A stretch of 64,000 nt of DNA from CAXRBC01 sp041158045 (GCA_041158045.1 JBEBCD010000080.1:1-64000), one strand, 5' to 3'. Numbered from the stretch's first letter, positions 18,917 to 29,025 are shown. Notes: generated from the letters alone by a model not told the origin. A program made the numbers and translations.

Positions 18917-19549
18917 GTGGCCAAGATCGACGTGCGCACGGCCGCCGGCAAGGCGAGCGGCTCGGTGGAGGTGGCGGACGAGGTGTTCGCGATCACCCCC
19001 AACGTGCCGGTCATGCACCAGGTCGTCGTCGCCCAGCTCGCGCAGCGCCGCGCCGGCACGCAGAGCACCAAGGGTCGCGCGCAGGTGAGCGGCGGCGGCA
19101 AGAAGCCGTTCCGCCAGAAGGGCACCGGCAACGCCCGTCAGGGCTCGACCCGCGCGCCGCAGTTCAGCGGCGGCGCCGTGACGCTCGGTCCGACGCCGCG
19201 CAAGTACGGCCAGCGCACGCCGAAGAAGATGATCCAGCTCGCGCTGCGCTCCGCGCTCTCCGACCGCATGGCCCAGGGCCGCGTCGTGGTCGTGGACCGC
19301 TGGGGCTTCGACGCCCCGAGCACCAAGACGGCCGCGGCCGCCCTCGCCGCCCTCGGCGTCTCGGGCCGCGCCATGGTCGTGGTGGACCGCGCGGACGCCG
19401 CCGCGGTGAAGAGCTTCCGCAACCTCGCGGACGTCCAGGTCGTGACCCAGGGCGAGCTCAACGCCTACGACGTGCTGTGCAACGAGTGGATCGTGTTCTC
19501 CACCGCGACCCTCCCGGCCGCCCCGACCGCGAAGGAGGGCGCGAAGTGA
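18917..19549 (+). CDS. rplD: 50S ribosomal protein L4
   Basis: L4 lines the exit tunnel through an extended loop. It is 210 aa from GTG 18917, 2 bases after rplC. The tunnel loop is visible as GGGKKPFRQKGTGNARQGS, with the macrolide-relevant KGTGNARQG unchanged. The C-terminal domain ends LNAYDVLCNEWIVFS. The long upstream extension in this frame lies over rplC and is not coding. Confidence 0.97.
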   Translation: MAKIDVRTAAGKASGSVEVADEVFAITPNVPVMHQVVVAQLAQRRAGTQSTKGRAQVSGGGKKPFRQKGTGNARQGSTRAPQFSGGAVTLGPTPRKYGQRTPKKMIQLALRSALSDRMAQGRVVVVDRWGFDAPSTKTAAAALAALGVSGRAMVVVDRADAAAVKSFRNLADVQVVTQGELNAYDVLCNEWIVFSTATLPAAPTAKEGAK

Positions 19550-19836
19550 AGGACCCGCGCGACATCATCCTGCGCCCCGTCGTGAGCGAGAAGAGCTACG
19601 CCCTCATCGACCAGGGGACCTACACCTTCGAGGTCCACCCCCAGGCCACCAAGCCCGAGATCCGCGACGCCGTCCAGGCCATCTGGGACGTCAAGGTCCG
19701 CCGGGTCAACACCCTCCACCGCAAGGGCAAGCGCCGCATCACCCGCGGGACCAACCGGATCGGCGTGCGCGACGGCGCGAAGCACGCGATCGTGACCCTC
19801 GAGGCGGGCGGCAAGATCCCGCTGTTCGAGAACTGA
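19546..19836 (+). CDS. rplW: 50S ribosomal protein L23
   Basis: L23 sits at the tunnel exit and docks trigger factor and SRP. It is 96 aa from GTG 19546, which overlaps the rplD stop as GTGA and has GGAGG about 8 bases upstream. Typical features: [13 protein letters not shown] at the N-terminus, then [19 protein letters not shown] and the [12 protein letters not shown] loop. Confidence 0.97.
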   Translation: MKDPRDIILRPVVSEKSYALIDQGTYTFEVHPQATKPEIRDAVQAIWDVKVRRVNTLHRKGKRRITRGTNRIGVRDGAKHAIVTLEAGGKIPLFEN

Positions 19837-19843
19837 CCCGACC

Positions 19844-20680
19844 ATGGCCATCCGCTCTCGCCGCCCGACCAGCGCCGGTCGCCGCTTCCAGACCTCGCAC
19901 GACTTCAGCGAGATCACGAAGTCGACGCCCGAGAAGTCGCTGCTGTCGTCCAAGCCCTCGCGCGGCGGTCGCAACGCCGCGGGCCGCATCACCTCGCGCC
20001 ACCAGGGCGGCGGGCACAAGCAGCAGTACCGCCGCATCGACTTCAAGCGGACCAAGGACGGCTTCGGCGCCCGCGTCGCCGCGATCGAGTACGACCCCAA
20101 CCGCACCTGCCGCATCGCGCTCCTCCACTACGAGGACGGCACCAAGGCGTACATCCTCGCCCCGAAGGGCCTCGAGGTCGGCGCCCGCGTCGAGAGCGGC
20201 CCGCGCGCCGACATCATGCCGGGCAACGCGCTACCGCTGCGCTTCATGCCCGTCGGCACGACCGTGCACAACGTCGAGATGCGCCCGGGCCAGGGCGGCA
20301 AGATCGCCCGCTCCGCCGGCATGTCGGTGCAGCTCGTCGCGAAGGAGGGCGAGTTCGCCACCCTGCGCATGCCCTCCACCGAGATGCGCCGCGTCCCGAT
20401 CGACTGCCGCGCCACCGTGGGCGAGGTCGGCAACGCCGAGCACGAGCTCGTGAAGATCGGCAAGGCCGGTCGCAACCGCTGGCGCGGCGTGCGCCCGCAG
20501 TCGCGCGGCGTCGCCATGAACCCCGTCGACCACCCGCTCGGTGGTGGCGAGGGCAAGACCTCGGGTGGTCGCCCGGCCGTGTCCCCGTGGGGCAAGCCGG
20601 AGCGCCGCACCCGCAACAAGACCAAGGCGTCGCAGCAGTACATCGTGCGCCGCCGCCGCTCAGGAAAGGCGCGTGGCTAG
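19844..20680 (+). CDS. rplB: 50S ribosomal protein L2
   Basis: L2 is essential for subunit joining and peptidyl transfer. It is 278 aa. It shows [18 protein letters not shown] at the N-terminus, [13 protein letters not shown] [20 protein letters not shown], and the C-terminal [19 protein letters not shown] containing the invariant histidine. It is 7 bases after rplW. Confidence 0.98.
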   Translation: MAIRSRRPTSAGRRFQTSHDFSEITKSTPEKSLLSSKPSRGGRNAAGRITSRHQGGGHKQQYRRIDFKRTKDGFGARVAAIEYDPNRTCRIALLHYEDGTKAYILAPKGLEVGARVESGPRADIMPGNALPLRFMPVGTTVHNVEMRPGQGGKIARSAGMSVQLVAKEGEFATLRMPSTEMRRVPIDCRATVGEVGNAEHELVKIGKAGRNRWRGVRPQSRGVAMNPVDHPLGGGEGKTSGGRPAVSPWGKPERRTRNKTKASQQYIVRRRRSGKARG

Positions 20681-20683
20681 CCC

Positions 20684-21019
20684 ATGACCCGCAGTCTCAA
20701 GAAGGGCGCGTTCGTGGACGCGCACCTCCTCAAGAAGGTCGACGAGATGAACCAGTCGGGCGACCGCAAGGTCATCAAGACCTGGTCGCGCCGCTCGACG
20801 ATCATCCCCGACATGGTCGGCCACACCTTCGCCGTGCACGACGGCCGCAAGCACGTGCCGGTCTACGTCTCGGAGTCGATGGTCGGTCACAAGCTCGGCG
20901 AGTTCTCGCCGACCCGCCTGTTCAAGTTCCACTCCAGCCAGGAGAAGGCCGCCGAGGCCGCCGCCGCACCCGCGGCCGCGCCCGCCGCCGCCCCGGCCGC
21001 CCCGAAGGCGGGCGCATGA
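20684..21019 (+). CDS. rpsS: 30S ribosomal protein S19 with Ala/Pro tail
   Basis: S19 binds 16S rRNA in the head with S13. It is 111 aa; the conserved domain ([16 protein letters not shown] to [13 protein letters not shown]) takes about 84 residues. The remaining 27 are a low-complexity tail of Ala and Pro after EKAAEA. The tail is longer than the usual 90-95 aa family size. It starts 4 bases after rplB. Confidence 0.97.
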   Translation: MTRSLKKGAFVDAHLLKKVDEMNQSGDRKVIKTWSRRSTIIPDMVGHTFAVHDGRKHVPVYVSESMVGHKLGEFSPTRLFKFHSSQEKAAEAAAAPAAAPAAAPAAPKAGA

Positions 21020-21570
21020 CCGGTCCGAAGCTCAACGAGGCGAGTCGCGTCGCCGGGGAGCGCACGGGCTTCCGTGCGTCCACCCGCTTCGCCCGCGTGT
21101 CGGCGCGCAAGGTGCGCCCCGTGCTGGACCTCGTGCGCGGCAAGGACGTCCGCGCGGCGGACGACATCCTCCGCTTCACCGACCGCGACCCCGCGATCCT
21201 CGTGCGCAAGCTGCTGGCCTCCGCGATCGCCAACGCGCAGCACAACTTCGAGCAGGACCCCACCGAGCTCTTCGTCAAGGCCGCGTACGCCGACGAGGGC
21301 CCGACGCTCAAGCGCTTCCGCCCCCGCGCCCGCGGCAGCGCCGGCCCGATCCTCAAGCGCACGGCCCACGTGACGATCGTCCTCGACCGCCTCAGTGACG
21401 CGGCCCTCGCGTCCCGCGAGGCCAAGGGCGGCGCCGGCGGCGCCGCGGCCTCGCGCCGCGCGCGCGTCGCGGCGAGCCGCGCCAAGTCCACCGCGTCGAC
21501 CGAGCCCGCCGCGTCCGGCGAGGCCGACGGCGCGGCCGCGTCCGACGAGTCGACCGAGAAGGCGGAGTAG
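21016..21570 (+). CDS. rplV: 50S ribosomal protein L22 with long C-terminal tail
   Basis: L22 lines the exit tunnel. ATG 21016 overlaps the rpsS stop as ATGA, giving 184 aa. The conserved core ([22 protein letters not shown] to [11 protein letters not shown]) ends near residue 130. About 55 extra residues rich in Ala, Ser, Arg and Glu follow and are not part of the usual 110-120 aa protein. The ribosomal tunnel-loop motif [13 protein letters not shown] is intact. Confidence 0.97.
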   Translation: MTGPKLNEASRVAGERTGFRASTRFARVSARKVRPVLDLVRGKDVRAADDILRFTDRDPAILVRKLLASAIANAQHNFEQDPTELFVKAAYADEGPTLKRFRPRARGSAGPILKRTAHVTIVLDRLSDAALASREAKGGAGGAAASRRARVAASRAKSTASTEPAASGEADGAAASDESTEKAE

Positions 21571-21575
21571 GCACC

Positions 21576-22463
21576 ATGGGTCAGAAGATCAATCCGTACG
21601 GCTTCCGTCTCGGCGTCACCACCGACTGGAAGAGCAAGTGGTTCAGCGCCAAGGAGTACCGCCAGTACCTCTCCGAGGACTGGAAGATCCGCGACTACCT
21701 CAAGGAGCAGCTCGCCGACGCGGCCGTCAGCCGCATCGAGATCGAGCGCACCCGTGACAAGCTCCGCGTGGACGTCCACACGGCACGCCCCGGCATCGTC
21801 ATCGGACGCAAGGGCCAGAAGGCCGAGGAGCTGCGTGCGGGCCTCACCCGCCTCACCGGCAACAACAAGGTGCAGCTCAACATCACCGAGATCCGCGAGC
21901 CCGAGCTCGACGCCGCGCTCGTGGCCCAGGGCGTGGCCGACCAGCTCGCCAACCGCATCGCCTTCCGCCGCGCCATGAAGCGCGCGGTGCAGAACGCGCA
22001 GAAGCAGGGCGTGCAGGGCATCCGCATCCAGTGCTCGGGTCGCCTCGGCGGCGCCGAGATGACCCGTCGCGAGTGGTACCGCGAGGGCCGCGTGCCGCTC
22101 CACACCCTGCGCGCCAACATCGACTACGGCTTCCGCGAGGCGATCACGACCGCGGGCCGCATCGGCATCAAGGTCTGGCTCTACAAGGGCGAGATCCTGC
22201 CGTACAAGAGCGCCACCGACGACCGCATCGCTCGCGAGGCGGCCATGGCCGTCGGCGAGACCTCCGGCCACTCCGACGCGGCGCGCCGCGTCGTGAGCTC
22301 GGCGGGCCCGCGCGCCGAGGGCGACGAGGAGCAGCAGCAGCAGAACGTGCCGCTCGTCAAGGAGGCCGACCCCGAGTTCGAGCGCCTGCTCGACGAGGAA
22401 GAGGACATCCAGCGCCGGAGCCACGACCACCACGCGGCCCCGCACTTCAAGAGGGACGTCTGA
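21576..22463 (+). CDS. rpsC: 30S ribosomal protein S3
   Basis: S3 forms part of the mRNA entry helicase with S4 and S5. It is 295 aa, against a usual 210-280. The N-terminus [13 protein letters not shown], the KH motif [13 protein letters not shown] and the C-terminal [12 protein letters not shown] are present. A charged extension of about 70 residues ([26 protein letters not shown]) follows. The gene is 5 bases after rplV. Confidence 0.98.
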   Translation: MGQKINPYGFRLGVTTDWKSKWFSAKEYRQYLSEDWKIRDYLKEQLADAAVSRIEIERTRDKLRVDVHTARPGIVIGRKGQKAEELRAGLTRLTGNNKVQLNITEIREPELDAALVAQGVADQLANRIAFRRAMKRAVQNAQKQGVQGIRIQCSGRLGGAEMTRREWYREGRVPLHTLRANIDYGFREAITTAGRIGIKVWLYKGEILPYKSATDDRIAREAAMAVGETSGHSDAARRVVSSAGPRAEGDEEQQQQNVPLVKEADPEFERLLDEEEDIQRRSHDHHAAPHFKRDV

Positions 22464-22468
22464 TCGAC

Positions 22469-22885
22469 ATGCTCGAGCCGAAGAAGGTCAAGCACCGCAA
22501 GCACCATCGCGGGCGCATGCGCGGCCCGTCGAAGGGCGGGTCGGAGCTGGCGTTCGGGGAGTACGGCATCCAGGCCGTGGACCCGGGCTGGATCACCGCG
22601 CGCCAGATCGAGGCCGCGCGAATCGCCATGACCCGCCACATCAAGCGCGGCGGCAAGGTCTGGATCAACGTCTTCCCGGACAAGTCCGTGACCAAGAAGC
22701 CGGCGGAGACCCGCATGGGGTCCGGCAAGGGCAACCCCGAGCTGTGGGTCGCCGTGGTCAAGCCGGGCCGCGTGCTCTTCGAGATCTCGTACCCCGAGGC
22801 GGCGGTCGCGCAGCAGGCGCTCGCCCGCGCGGCGCAGAAGCTGCCGATCAAGACGCGGTTCATCCACCGCGGCGAGGAGATCTGA
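22469..22885 (+). CDS. rplP: 50S ribosomal protein L16
   Basis: L16 organises the A site of the large subunit. ATG 22469 gives 138 aa, the family length. The N-terminus [17 protein letters not shown], the core [20 protein letters not shown] and the loop [19 protein letters not shown] are diagnostic. It begins 5 bases after rpsC. Confidence 0.98.
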   Translation: MLEPKKVKHRKHHRGRMRGPSKGGSELAFGEYGIQAVDPGWITARQIEAARIAMTRHIKRGGKVWINVFPDKSVTKKPAETRMGSGKGNPELWVAVVKPGRVLFEISYPEAAVAQQALARAAQKLPIKTRFIHRGEEI

Positions 22886-22886
22886 C

Positions 22887-23105
22887 GTGGCGCGCGAACT
22901 GGCGGAGCTGCGCGAGATGAGCCTCCCCGACCTCGTCGAGGAGCTCCGCGCGACCAAGCAGGCGGCGCTCGACCTGCGCTTCAAGCACGCGACGGGTCAG
23001 CTCGACTCCACGAGCGAGCTCGGCAAGACGCGCCGCCAGATCGCCCGCATCAGCATGCTCATCCGTGAGCGCGAGATCGCCGCTGCGGAAGCGGCGGGGA
23101 AGTAG
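22887..23105 (+). CDS. rpmC: 50S ribosomal protein L29
   Basis: L29 is a small two-helix protein near the tunnel exit, here 72 aa from a GTG start one base after rplP. The signature runs [21 protein letters not shown], then [13 protein letters not shown] and [14 protein letters not shown]. Confidence 0.96.
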   Translation: MARELAELREMSLPDLVEELRATKQAALDLRFKHATGQLDSTSELGKTRRQIARISMLIREREIAAAEAAGK

Positions 23106-23112
23106 GCCCGAC

Positions 23113-23379
23113 GTGAGCACCGCATCCGTGCGCAGCGCCCGCAAGGTCCGCGACGGCATCGTCGTGTCCAACAAGATGGACAAGACCGTCGTCGTCGCGG
23201 TGGTGGAGCGCGTGCGCCACCCCAAGTACGAGAAGTTCATCACCCGCACCAAGAAGCTCTACGCCCACGACGAGGCCCGCGACGCCAAGCCCGGTGACCG
23301 CGTGCGCCTCGCCGAGACCCGCCCGATGTCCAAGACCAAGCGCTGGCGCGTCGTCGAGATCCTGGAGCGTGCGAAGTGA
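23113..23379 (+). CDS. rpsQ: 30S ribosomal protein S17
   Basis: S17 is a primary 16S rRNA binder with an OB fold. GTG 23113 gives 88 aa; an upstream in-frame ATG at 23065 would overlap rpmC and adds a non-conserved basic stretch. Conserved: [25 protein letters not shown] (read in two parts) and [21 protein letters not shown]. Confidence 0.96.
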   Translation: MSTASVRSARKVRDGIVVSNKMDKTVVVAVVERVRHPKYEKFITRTKKLYAHDEARDAKPGDRVRLAETRPMSKTKRWRVVEILERAK

Positions 23380-23744
23380 TCCAGCAGGAGTCCCGCCTCC
23401 GCGTGGCGGACAACAGCGGCGCCCGCGAGGTGCTCGTCATCAAGGTGCTCGGCGGCACGCGCCGTCGCTACGCCTCGATCGGCGACGTCTTCATCGCGAC
23501 GGTCAAGGACGCGATCCCCGGCGCCGGCGTGAAGCAGGGCGAGGTCGTGCGCTGCGTCGTCGTGCGCACGGTCAAGGGCACGCGCCGCCCCGACGGCAGC
23601 TACATCCGCTTCGACGAGAACGCGGCCGTGCTCATCAAGGACGATCTGACCCCCCGCGGCACCCGCATCTTCGGCCCGGTCGGCCGCGAGCTGCGCGACA
23701 AGAAGTTCATGCGCATCGTCTCGCTCGCACCGGAGGTGATCTGA
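23376..23744 (+). CDS. rplN: 50S ribosomal protein L14
   Basis: L14 forms an intersubunit bridge. It is 122 aa, overlapping rpsQ by four bases (GTGA). The N-terminus [19 protein letters not shown] and the stretch [14 protein letters not shown] with [15 protein letters not shown] are the family signature. Confidence 0.98.
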   Translation: MIQQESRLRVADNSGAREVLVIKVLGGTRRRYASIGDVFIATVKDAIPGAGVKQGEVVRCVVVRTVKGTRRPDGSYIRFDENAAVLIKDDLTPRGTRIFGPVGRELRDKKFMRIVSLAPEVI

Positions 23745-23745
23745 C

Positions 23746-24051
23746 GTGAAGCTCCGCAAGGGCGACGAGGTGATCGTCATCTCGGGCAAGGACAAGGGCG
23801 CCAAGGGCACGGTCTCGGCCGTGTTCCCGCGCACCAACAAGGTGATCGTCGACGGGATCAACCGCGCGAAGCGCCACGTCGTCGCGCGCGGCCAGAACAC
23901 CAAGAGCGACATCATCGACAAGGACATGCCGATCGACGCGTCCAACCTGCAGCTCCTCCACAAGGGCGAGCGCACGCGGGTGGGCTCGAAGGTCCGCGCC
24001 GACGGCACCAAGGTGCGCGTGGCGCGCGCGTCCGGCGAGGAGATCTCGTGA
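23746..24051 (+). CDS. rplX: 50S ribosomal protein L24
   Basis: L24 starts large-subunit assembly. It is 101 aa from GTG, one base after rplN. The KOW motif [19 protein letters not shown] is at residues 5-23, followed by [13 protein letters not shown] and the closing [17 protein letters not shown]. Confidence 0.97.
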   Translation: MKLRKGDEVIVISGKDKGAKGTVSAVFPRTNKVIVDGINRAKRHVVARGQNTKSDIIDKDMPIDASNLQLLHKGERTRVGSKVRADGTKVRVARASGEEIS

Positions 24052-24701
24052 GCGCCGCGACCCGCTACGTCCCCCGCCTCAAGGCGCAGTACCTCGAGCA
24101 GGTACGGCCCGCCCTCGTGCGCGACCTCGGCCTCGCCAACCCGATGCAGGTGCCCACGCTCGAGAAGATCGTCGTCAACATGGGCGTCGGCAAGGCGACC
24201 CAGCAGGCGTCGCTCCTGGACGGCGCCGTGGCCGACCTCACCGCGATCACCGGCCAGAAGCCCATCGTCACCAAGTCACGCGTCGCCATCGCGTCGTTCA
24301 AGCTGCGCGAGAACCAGGCGATCGGCGCCAAGGTCACGCTGCGCGGCGACCGCATGTGGGAGTTCTTCGACCGACTGCTGTCGGTCGCGATCCCGCGCAT
24401 CCGCGACTTCCGCGGGCTGCCCGGCCGCTCCTGGGACGGGCACGGCAACTACACCTTCGGCCTCACCGAGCAGCTGGTGTTCCTCGAGATCCAGTACGAC
24501 AAGGTCGACGCGCCGCGCGGCATGGACATCACGATCGTGACCACGGCCCAGGACGACCTCACGGGCAAGGCCCTGCTCGACGCATTCGGGTTCCCGTTCC
24601 GCAAGGGCGAGATGCCCGCATCCACGAAGAAGAAGTCGGCGCGCCGCACCTCCGCCAAGGCGAAGGCCGGTGCCGCCACCACGACCGAAGCAGCCAGCTG
24701 A
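24048..24701 (+). CDS. rplE: 50S ribosomal protein L5 with C-terminal tail
   Basis: L5 binds 5S rRNA in the central protuberance. It is 217 aa from GTG 24048, overlapping rplX by four bases. Core motifs: [37 protein letters not shown] and [12 protein letters not shown]. The family is about 180 aa; the last 30 or so residues ([20 protein letters not shown]) form a basic, low-complexity addition. Confidence 0.97.
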   Translation: MSAATRYVPRLKAQYLEQVRPALVRDLGLANPMQVPTLEKIVVNMGVGKATQQASLLDGAVADLTAITGQKPIVTKSRVAIASFKLRENQAIGAKVTLRGDRMWEFFDRLLSVAIPRIRDFRGLPGRSWDGHGNYTFGLTEQLVFLEIQYDKVDAPRGMDITIVTTAQDDLTGKALLDAFGFPFRKGEMPASTKKKSARRTSAKAKAGAATTTEAAS

Positions 24702-24724
24702 CCGGAAGGACGGACGAACGACAC

Positions 24725-24910
24725 ATGGCGAAGAAGGCCCTGAAGATCAAGGCGGCGGCGAAGCCGAAGTTCAAGGTGCGCGGCTACACGCGCTGCCAGC
24801 GCTGCGGTCGCGCGCGCGCCGTCTACCGCAAGTTCGGCCTCTGCCGTCTCTGCCTGCGCGAGCTCGCCCATGCCGGCGAGATCCCGGGCCTCTCGAAGGC
24901 GAGCTGGTGA
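24725..24910 (+). CDS. rpsN: 30S ribosomal protein S14, zinc-binding (type Z)
   Basis: This is the short, 61-aa S14 form. Two CxxC pairs, CQRC and CRLC, separated by the loop [12 protein letters not shown], bind one zinc ion. The C-terminus [17 protein letters not shown] is family-typical. GGAAGGACG precedes the ATG by about 12 bases. As the only S14 in the window it is probably the housekeeping copy; zinc-free paralogues are usually encoded elsewhere. Confidence 0.97.
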   Translation: MAKKALKIKAAAKPKFKVRGYTRCQRCGRARAVYRKFGLCRLCLRELAHAGEIPGLSKASW

Positions 24911-24914
24911 CGCC

Positions 24915-25316
24915 ATGATGACCGACCCGATCGCGGACATGCTCACCCGGATCCGCAACGCCAACACGGCGATGAAGGACCACGTCTCGATGCCCGCCTC
25001 CAAGCAGAAGTCGGCGCTCGCCGAGATCCTCAAGCGCGAGGGCTACATCGCCGACTACGCCGTGGCCGAGGCGGACAAGGGCGCCGCCCGCAAGCTCACG
25101 ATCACGCTCAAGTACGGCCAGGACCGCTCGCGCACCATCTCGGGCATCACCCGCGTCTCGACGCCGGGCCTGCGCGTCTACCGCGGCGCGCCCGACGTGC
25201 CGCGCGTGCTCGGCGGCCTCGGCGTCGCCGTCCTCTCCACCAGCCAGGGGCTCATGACCGACCGCGAGGCGCGCACGCGCAACGTCGGCGGCGAAGTCAT
25301 GTGCTTCGTGTGGTGA
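24915..25316 (+). CDS. rpsH: 30S ribosomal protein S8
   Basis: S8 is a central assembly protein that in E. coli also represses the spc operon. It is 133 aa from ATG 24915; the next codon is also ATG (24918), and the family normally begins [16 protein letters not shown], so 24918 is equally possible. The C-terminal motif ends [22 protein letters not shown]. Confidence 0.97.
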   Translation: MMTDPIADMLTRIRNANTAMKDHVSMPASKQKSALAEILKREGYIADYAVAEADKGAARKLTITLKYGQDRSRTISGITRVSTPGLRVYRGAPDVPRVLGGLGVAVLSTSQGLMTDREARTRNVGGEVMCFVW

Positions 25317-25330
25317 CCGGGGAGTAGCGC

Positions 25331-25879
25331 ATGTCCCGCATCGGCAAGTCCGCCGTCCAGGTCCCCAGCGGGGTGGAGGTGTCCGTCTCGGGCGCCGCCA
25401 TCACCGTGAAGGGCCCGAAGGGCACCCTCACCCGCGACCTCCCGGACGGCGTGGCCGCCCGCTCCGACTCGGCGACCAAGACGGTCGTCGTCGAGCGCGC
25501 CAACGACGAGCGCGACGCGCGCTCGCGCCACGGCCTCGCCCGCACGCTGGTGGCCAACATGGTGCGCGGCGTCACCGAGGGCTACGAGTCGCGACTCGAG
25601 ATCATCGGCGTCGGCTACCGCGCCGAGGCCCAGGGTGCCAACAAGCTCAAGCTGGCCCTCGGCTTCTCGCACCCCGTCGTGTACGAGGCACCCGCCGGCA
25701 TCACCTTCGAGGTGCAGGAGCAGACCAAGGTCACGGTCAGGGGCGCCGACAAGGAGCTCGTCGGCCAGGTCGCCGCCAACATCCGCAGCATCCGCAAGCC
25801 GGAGCCCTACAAGGGCAAGGGCGTGCGGTACGCGGACGAGCGCGTCCGCCGCAAGGCCGGCAAGACGGGCAAGAAGTAG
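25331..25879 (+). CDS. rplF: 50S ribosomal protein L6
   Basis: L6 lies near the factor-binding site. It is 182 aa. It has [15 protein letters not shown] at the N-terminus, the KGPKGTLTR strand, [12 protein letters not shown] in the middle and the C-terminal signature [19 protein letters not shown]. It follows rpsH by 14 bases. Confidence 0.98.
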   Translation: MSRIGKSAVQVPSGVEVSVSGAAITVKGPKGTLTRDLPDGVAARSDSATKTVVVERANDERDARSRHGLARTLVANMVRGVTEGYESRLEIIGVGYRAEAQGANKLKLALGFSHPVVYEAPAGITFEVQEQTKVTVRGADKELVGQVAANIRSIRKPEPYKGKGVRYADERVRRKAGKTGKK

Positions 25880-25893
25880 TCGGAGGCATCACG

Positions 25894-26262
25894 ATGACCA
25901 AGGTCGCCCAGCACCGCCGCGAGTCGCGCCAGCGCCGTCAGCGCCGCGTCCGCAAGAAGATCCACGGCACGGCCGCGCGTCCGCGCCTCGCCGTGTACCG
26001 CAGCAACAAGCATCTCGTCGCCCAGGTGATCGACGACGACGCCGGCCGCACGTTGGTCTCGGCGTCCTCGCACGAGGCCGACTTCCGCAAGACGGGGTCG
26101 GGCGCCACGGTCGACGCCGCCACGCGCGTCGGCCGCGAGGTCGCCAAGCGCGCCAAGGGCGCGGGGATCACCACCGTCGTCTACGACCGCGGCGGGTACC
26201 TCTATCACGGTCGCATCGCCGCCGTCGCCAAGGCGGCCCGAGAGGAAGGTCTGGAGTTCTGA
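25894..26262 (+). CDS. rplR: 50S ribosomal protein L18
   Basis: L18 binds 5S rRNA with L5. It is 122 aa with a basic N-terminal tail ([16 protein letters not shown]), then [18 protein letters not shown] and the closing [21 protein letters not shown]. It is 14 bases after rplF, and its stop overlaps the rpsE start by one base. Confidence 0.97.
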   Translation: MTKVAQHRRESRQRRQRRVRKKIHGTAARPRLAVYRSNKHLVAQVIDDDAGRTLVSASSHEADFRKTGSGATVDAATRVGREVAKRAKGAGITTVVYDRGGYLYHGRIAAVAKAAREEGLEF

Positions 26263-26933
26263 TGGCCGACGTCACCACCACCCCCGCGACGGGCACCGGC
26301 GCGCCCGAGGGCGAGCGCCCCGCGCGCCGCGACCGTCGCGACCGCGGCGAGCGCCGCGAGCCGCGCCCCCCCGCGGAGCCCGGCCAGATCGGCGAGTCGC
26401 GCGTCGTGCACATCAACCGCGTGGCGAAGGTCGTGAAGGGCGGTCGGCGCTTCTCGTTCACGGCGCTCGTCGTCGTCGGCGACCGCAACGGCCGCGTCGG
26501 CCTCGGCTACGGGAAGGCCAAGGAGGTGCCCCTCGCGATCCAGAAGGGCACCGAGGACGCCAAGCGCAACCTCTTCCACGTCCCGCTCGCGGGCACGACC
26601 ATCACGCACGCCCTCACCGGCATCAACGGTGCCGGCCGCGTGCTGCTCAAGCCGGCCGCGCCCGGCACCGGCGTCATCGCCGGCGGCGCCGCGCGCATCA
26701 TCCTCGAGGAGGCGGGCATCAAGGACGTGCTGGCCAAGTCGCTCGGCTCGCCCAACGCGATCAACGTCGCGCGCGCCACGATCAACGGCCTCAAGTCGCT
26801 GAAGCGCCCCGACGAGGTCGCGGCGCGCCGGGGGCTGGCGGCCGACGAGTTCGTCCCCAAGGGCATGCTGCGCGCGTACCTCGAGCGCAAGAAGACCGCG
26901 AGCAGCGGCTCGCCGACGCAGGGGGTGGTGTGA
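26262..26933 (+). CDS. rpsE: 30S ribosomal protein S5
   Basis: S5 forms the mRNA entry channel with S3 and S4 and affects accuracy. ATG 26262 (TGATG overlap with rplR) gives 223 aa. The first 45 residues are a charged Arg/Glu/Pro extension not in the 165-aa E. coli protein. The core contains [33 protein letters not shown] and the double-glycine-rich [13 protein letters not shown]. Confidence 0.97.
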   Translation: MADVTTTPATGTGAPEGERPARRDRRDRGERREPRPPAEPGQIGESRVVHINRVAKVVKGGRRFSFTALVVVGDRNGRVGLGYGKAKEVPLAIQKGTEDAKRNLFHVPLAGTTITHALTGINGAGRVLLKPAAPGTGVIAGGAARIILEEAGIKDVLAKSLGSPNAINVARATINGLKSLKRPDEVAARRGLAADEFVPKGMLRAYLERKKTASSGSPTQGVV

Positions 26934-26934
26934 C

Positions 26935-27165
26935 GTGGCGACCAAGAAGGCCGCGTCCGGCGCCGCGAAGGGCGGCACCATCACCGTCCGTCAGGTCCGC
27001 TCGCAGATCGGCATCATGCCGAAGACCCGCGCGACCATGCGCGCCCTCGGGCTGCGCAAGATCGGCGACGTCAACGAGCTGCCCGACCGCGCGGAGATCC
27101 GCGGCATGATCGCGCGCGTCCCGCACCTCGTCGAGATCACCACGGACCGGACGAAGGAGTCCTGA
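26935..27165 (+). CDS. rpmD: 50S ribosomal protein L30
   Basis: A 76-aa L30, one base after rpsE, GTG start. After a short Lys/Ala-rich leader, the conserved ITVRQVRSQIGIMPKTRATMR and LGLRKIGDVNELPD appear. The leader of about 15 residues makes it slightly longer than the usual 60 aa. Confidence 0.95.
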   Translation: MATKKAASGAAKGGTITVRQVRSQIGIMPKTRATMRALGLRKIGDVNELPDRAEIRGMIARVPHLVEITTDRTKES

Positions 27166-27166
27166 C

Positions 27167-27655
27167 ATGCGCGTCGACCAGGTCGGACCCCGCCACGGCG
27201 CCAGCCGCCCGCGCAAGCGCGTCGGCCGCGGCGTCGGCGGCAAGGGCGGCAAGACCGCCGGCCGCGGCACCAAGGGCCAGTACGCCCGCAACACGGTCGC
27301 CCGCGGCTTCGAGGGTGGTCAGATGCCGCTCAAGCAGCGCGTCCCGAAGCTCAAGGGCTTCACCAATCCCTTCCGCGTCGAGTACCAGGCGGTCAACCTC
27401 GACTCGATCGACGCCCTCGGCGTCGCCGAGGTCGATCCCGCGACCCTCGTGGCCCGCGGCGTCGCCCACAAGGGCACGCTCGTGAAGGTGCTCGGCCGCG
27501 GCCGCATCCAGCGCGCGGTGCGCGTGAAGGTGCACGCCGCGTCGGCGTCGGCCCGCGCCGCGATCGAGGCCGCCGGCGGCTCGGTGGAGATCCTCCCGCC
27601 GCCGTTCAAGGGAGTGCGTCCGCCCGCGCGCGGCAACCAGTTCACCAACCGCTAG
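27167..27655 (+). CDS. rplO: 50S ribosomal protein L15
   Basis: L15 is a late assembly protein, 162 aa. The N-terminus carries the glycine/arginine-rich RNA-binding tail (RKRVGRGVGGKGGKTAGRG, FEGGQMPLKQRVPKLKGF). The C-terminal domain has GRIQRAVRVKVHAAS. It lies directly before secY, as in most spc operons. Confidence 0.97.
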   Translation: MRVDQVGPRHGASRPRKRVGRGVGGKGGKTAGRGTKGQYARNTVARGFEGGQMPLKQRVPKLKGFTNPFRVEYQAVNLDSIDALGVAEVDPATLVARGVAHKGTLVKVLGRGRIQRAVRVKVHAASASARAAIEAAGGSVEILPPPFKGVRPPARGNQFTNR

Positions 27656-27665
27656 GTCGCCCGCC

Positions 27666-28982
27666 GTGGCCAAGGTCGGCAACATCTTCCGGGTCCCGGA
27701 CCTGCGCAAGAAGATCCTCTTCACGCTGCTGATCCTCGCCCTGTACCGCGTCGGCACGGCGCTGCGCGTGCCGGGCGTCGATGGCCAGGCGGTGAGCCAG
27801 CTGCGCGAGGCGTCGCAGTCGCAGGGCGCCCTCGGCTTCCTCAACCTGTTCTCGGGCGGCGCGTTCGGCAGCTTCTCGATCTTCGCCCTCGGGATCATGC
27901 CCTACATCACGTCGAGCATCATCATGCAGGTCCTCACCGTCGTGATCCCCAAGCTCGAGCAGTGGCAGCAGGAGGGCGCGGTCGGCCAGCGCAAGATCAC
28001 GCAGTGGACGCGCTACGTCGCCATCGCGATCGCGCTCCTCCAGGCCGCCGGCCTGACCTTCATCTTCGGCCAGGGCCGCGGCTCGGCGTTCTTCGGCGCC
28101 GCCGGGGCCACCCCCGACGTCGTGCTCCTCGACCCCTTCATGCCGCGGGCGCTCATCGTCATCCCGTCGCTCGTCGCCGGCACCGCGCTGCTCATGTGGA
28201 TGGGCGAGCTCATCAGCCAGCGGGGCATCGGCAACGGCATGTCGATGCTGATCTTCGCCTCGGTCGTCTCCGACCTGCCGTACGGCTACTACTCGCTGCT
28301 GCAGTCCCGCAAGGCCGTCGTCTTCGGCATCCTCGTCGCCCTGTCGATCGCGATCGTCGTCGCCGTGGTGCGCGTCGAGCTCGGCCAGCGCCGCATCCCC
28401 GTGCAGTTCGCCAAGCGCGTGGTGGGGCGCCGCCAGTACGGCGGCCAGACCACGTACATCCCGCTCAAGGTCAACCAGTCGGGCGTCGTGCCGATCATCT
28501 TCGCCTCGAGCGTGCTGCTGCTGCCCGTGCTCTTCTCCAACGTGCTCGGCTCCGCCGAGGGATGGCGCGGCTCGATCGCCCGCGTCGTCGATCAGTACCT
28601 CATCAACAGCCAGAACGTGGTGTACGTCGTGACCTTCGCGATCCTCATCGTCGCGTTCGCGTACTTCTACAACTCGATCGCCTTCGACCCGGTCCGCCAG
28701 GCCGACCAGCTGCGCAAGCAGGGCGGCTTCGTGCCGGGGATCCGGCCGGGCCCGCAGACCGAGTCGTTCCTCGGCCGGACGGTCAACCGCATCACGCTGC
28801 CCGGCGCGCTCTTCGTCGCCGTCATCGCGATCCTGCCGTACATCGTGCTGTGGGTCGGTGGCGTGTCGACCTTCCCGTTCGCCGGCACCACGGTGCTGAT
28901 CGCCGTCGGCGTCGCGCTCGAGCTCATGCGCCAGATCGACAGCCAGTTGATGCAGCGCAACTACGAGGGCTTCCTGAAGTGA
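27666..28982 (+). CDS. secY: Preprotein translocase subunit SecY
   Basis: SecY is the protein-conducting channel of the inner membrane. It is 438 aa with ten hydrophobic segments. Seen: the N-terminal VPDLRKKILFTLLILALYRVG (read in two parts), the plug region LNLFSGGAFGSFSIFALGIMPYITSSII (in parts), GISNG-equivalent QRGIGNGMSMLIF, and the cytoplasmic loop NPVRQADQLRKQGG-like FDPVRQADQLRKQGGFVPGI. A GTG start lies 10 bases after rplO. Confidence 0.98.
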   Translation: MAKVGNIFRVPDLRKKILFTLLILALYRVGTALRVPGVDGQAVSQLREASQSQGALGFLNLFSGGAFGSFSIFALGIMPYITSSIIMQVLTVVIPKLEQWQQEGAVGQRKITQWTRYVAIAIALLQAAGLTFIFGQGRGSAFFGAAGATPDVVLLDPFMPRALIVIPSLVAGTALLMWMGELISQRGIGNGMSMLIFASVVSDLPYGYYSLLQSRKAVVFGILVALSIAIVVAVVRVELGQRRIPVQFAKRVVGRRQYGGQTTYIPLKVNQSGVVPIIFASSVLLLPVLFSNVLGSAEGWRGSIARVVDQYLINSQNVVYVVTFAILIVAFAYFYNSIAFDPVRQADQLRKQGGFVPGIRPGPQTESFLGRTVNRITLPGALFVAVIAILPYIVLWVGGVSTFPFAGTTVLIAVGVALELMRQIDSQLMQRNYEGFLK

Positions 28983-28994
28983 CGCCGCCGGCCC

Positions 28995-29025
28995 TTGCGG
29001 GCCGTCCGGCGTCCTGACCTACGCT
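28995..29025 (+). promoter_or_regulatory. Possible adk promoter
   Basis: TTGCGG (28995-29000), 19 bases, TACGCT (29020-29025). The start codon at 29036 is only 10 bases after the box, so a transcript would have almost no leader. It is weaker than the 18-base-spaced promoters because both the spacing and the -10 differ. Confidence 0.35.

Noticed and set aside
20960..21019. Ala/Pro codon repeat in rpsS as a possible tandem DNA repeat or CRISPR-like array
   Set aside because: The codons vary (GCC, GCG, GCA), there are no spacers, and it is simply a low-complexity protein tail. No CRISPR array was seen anywhere in the window.
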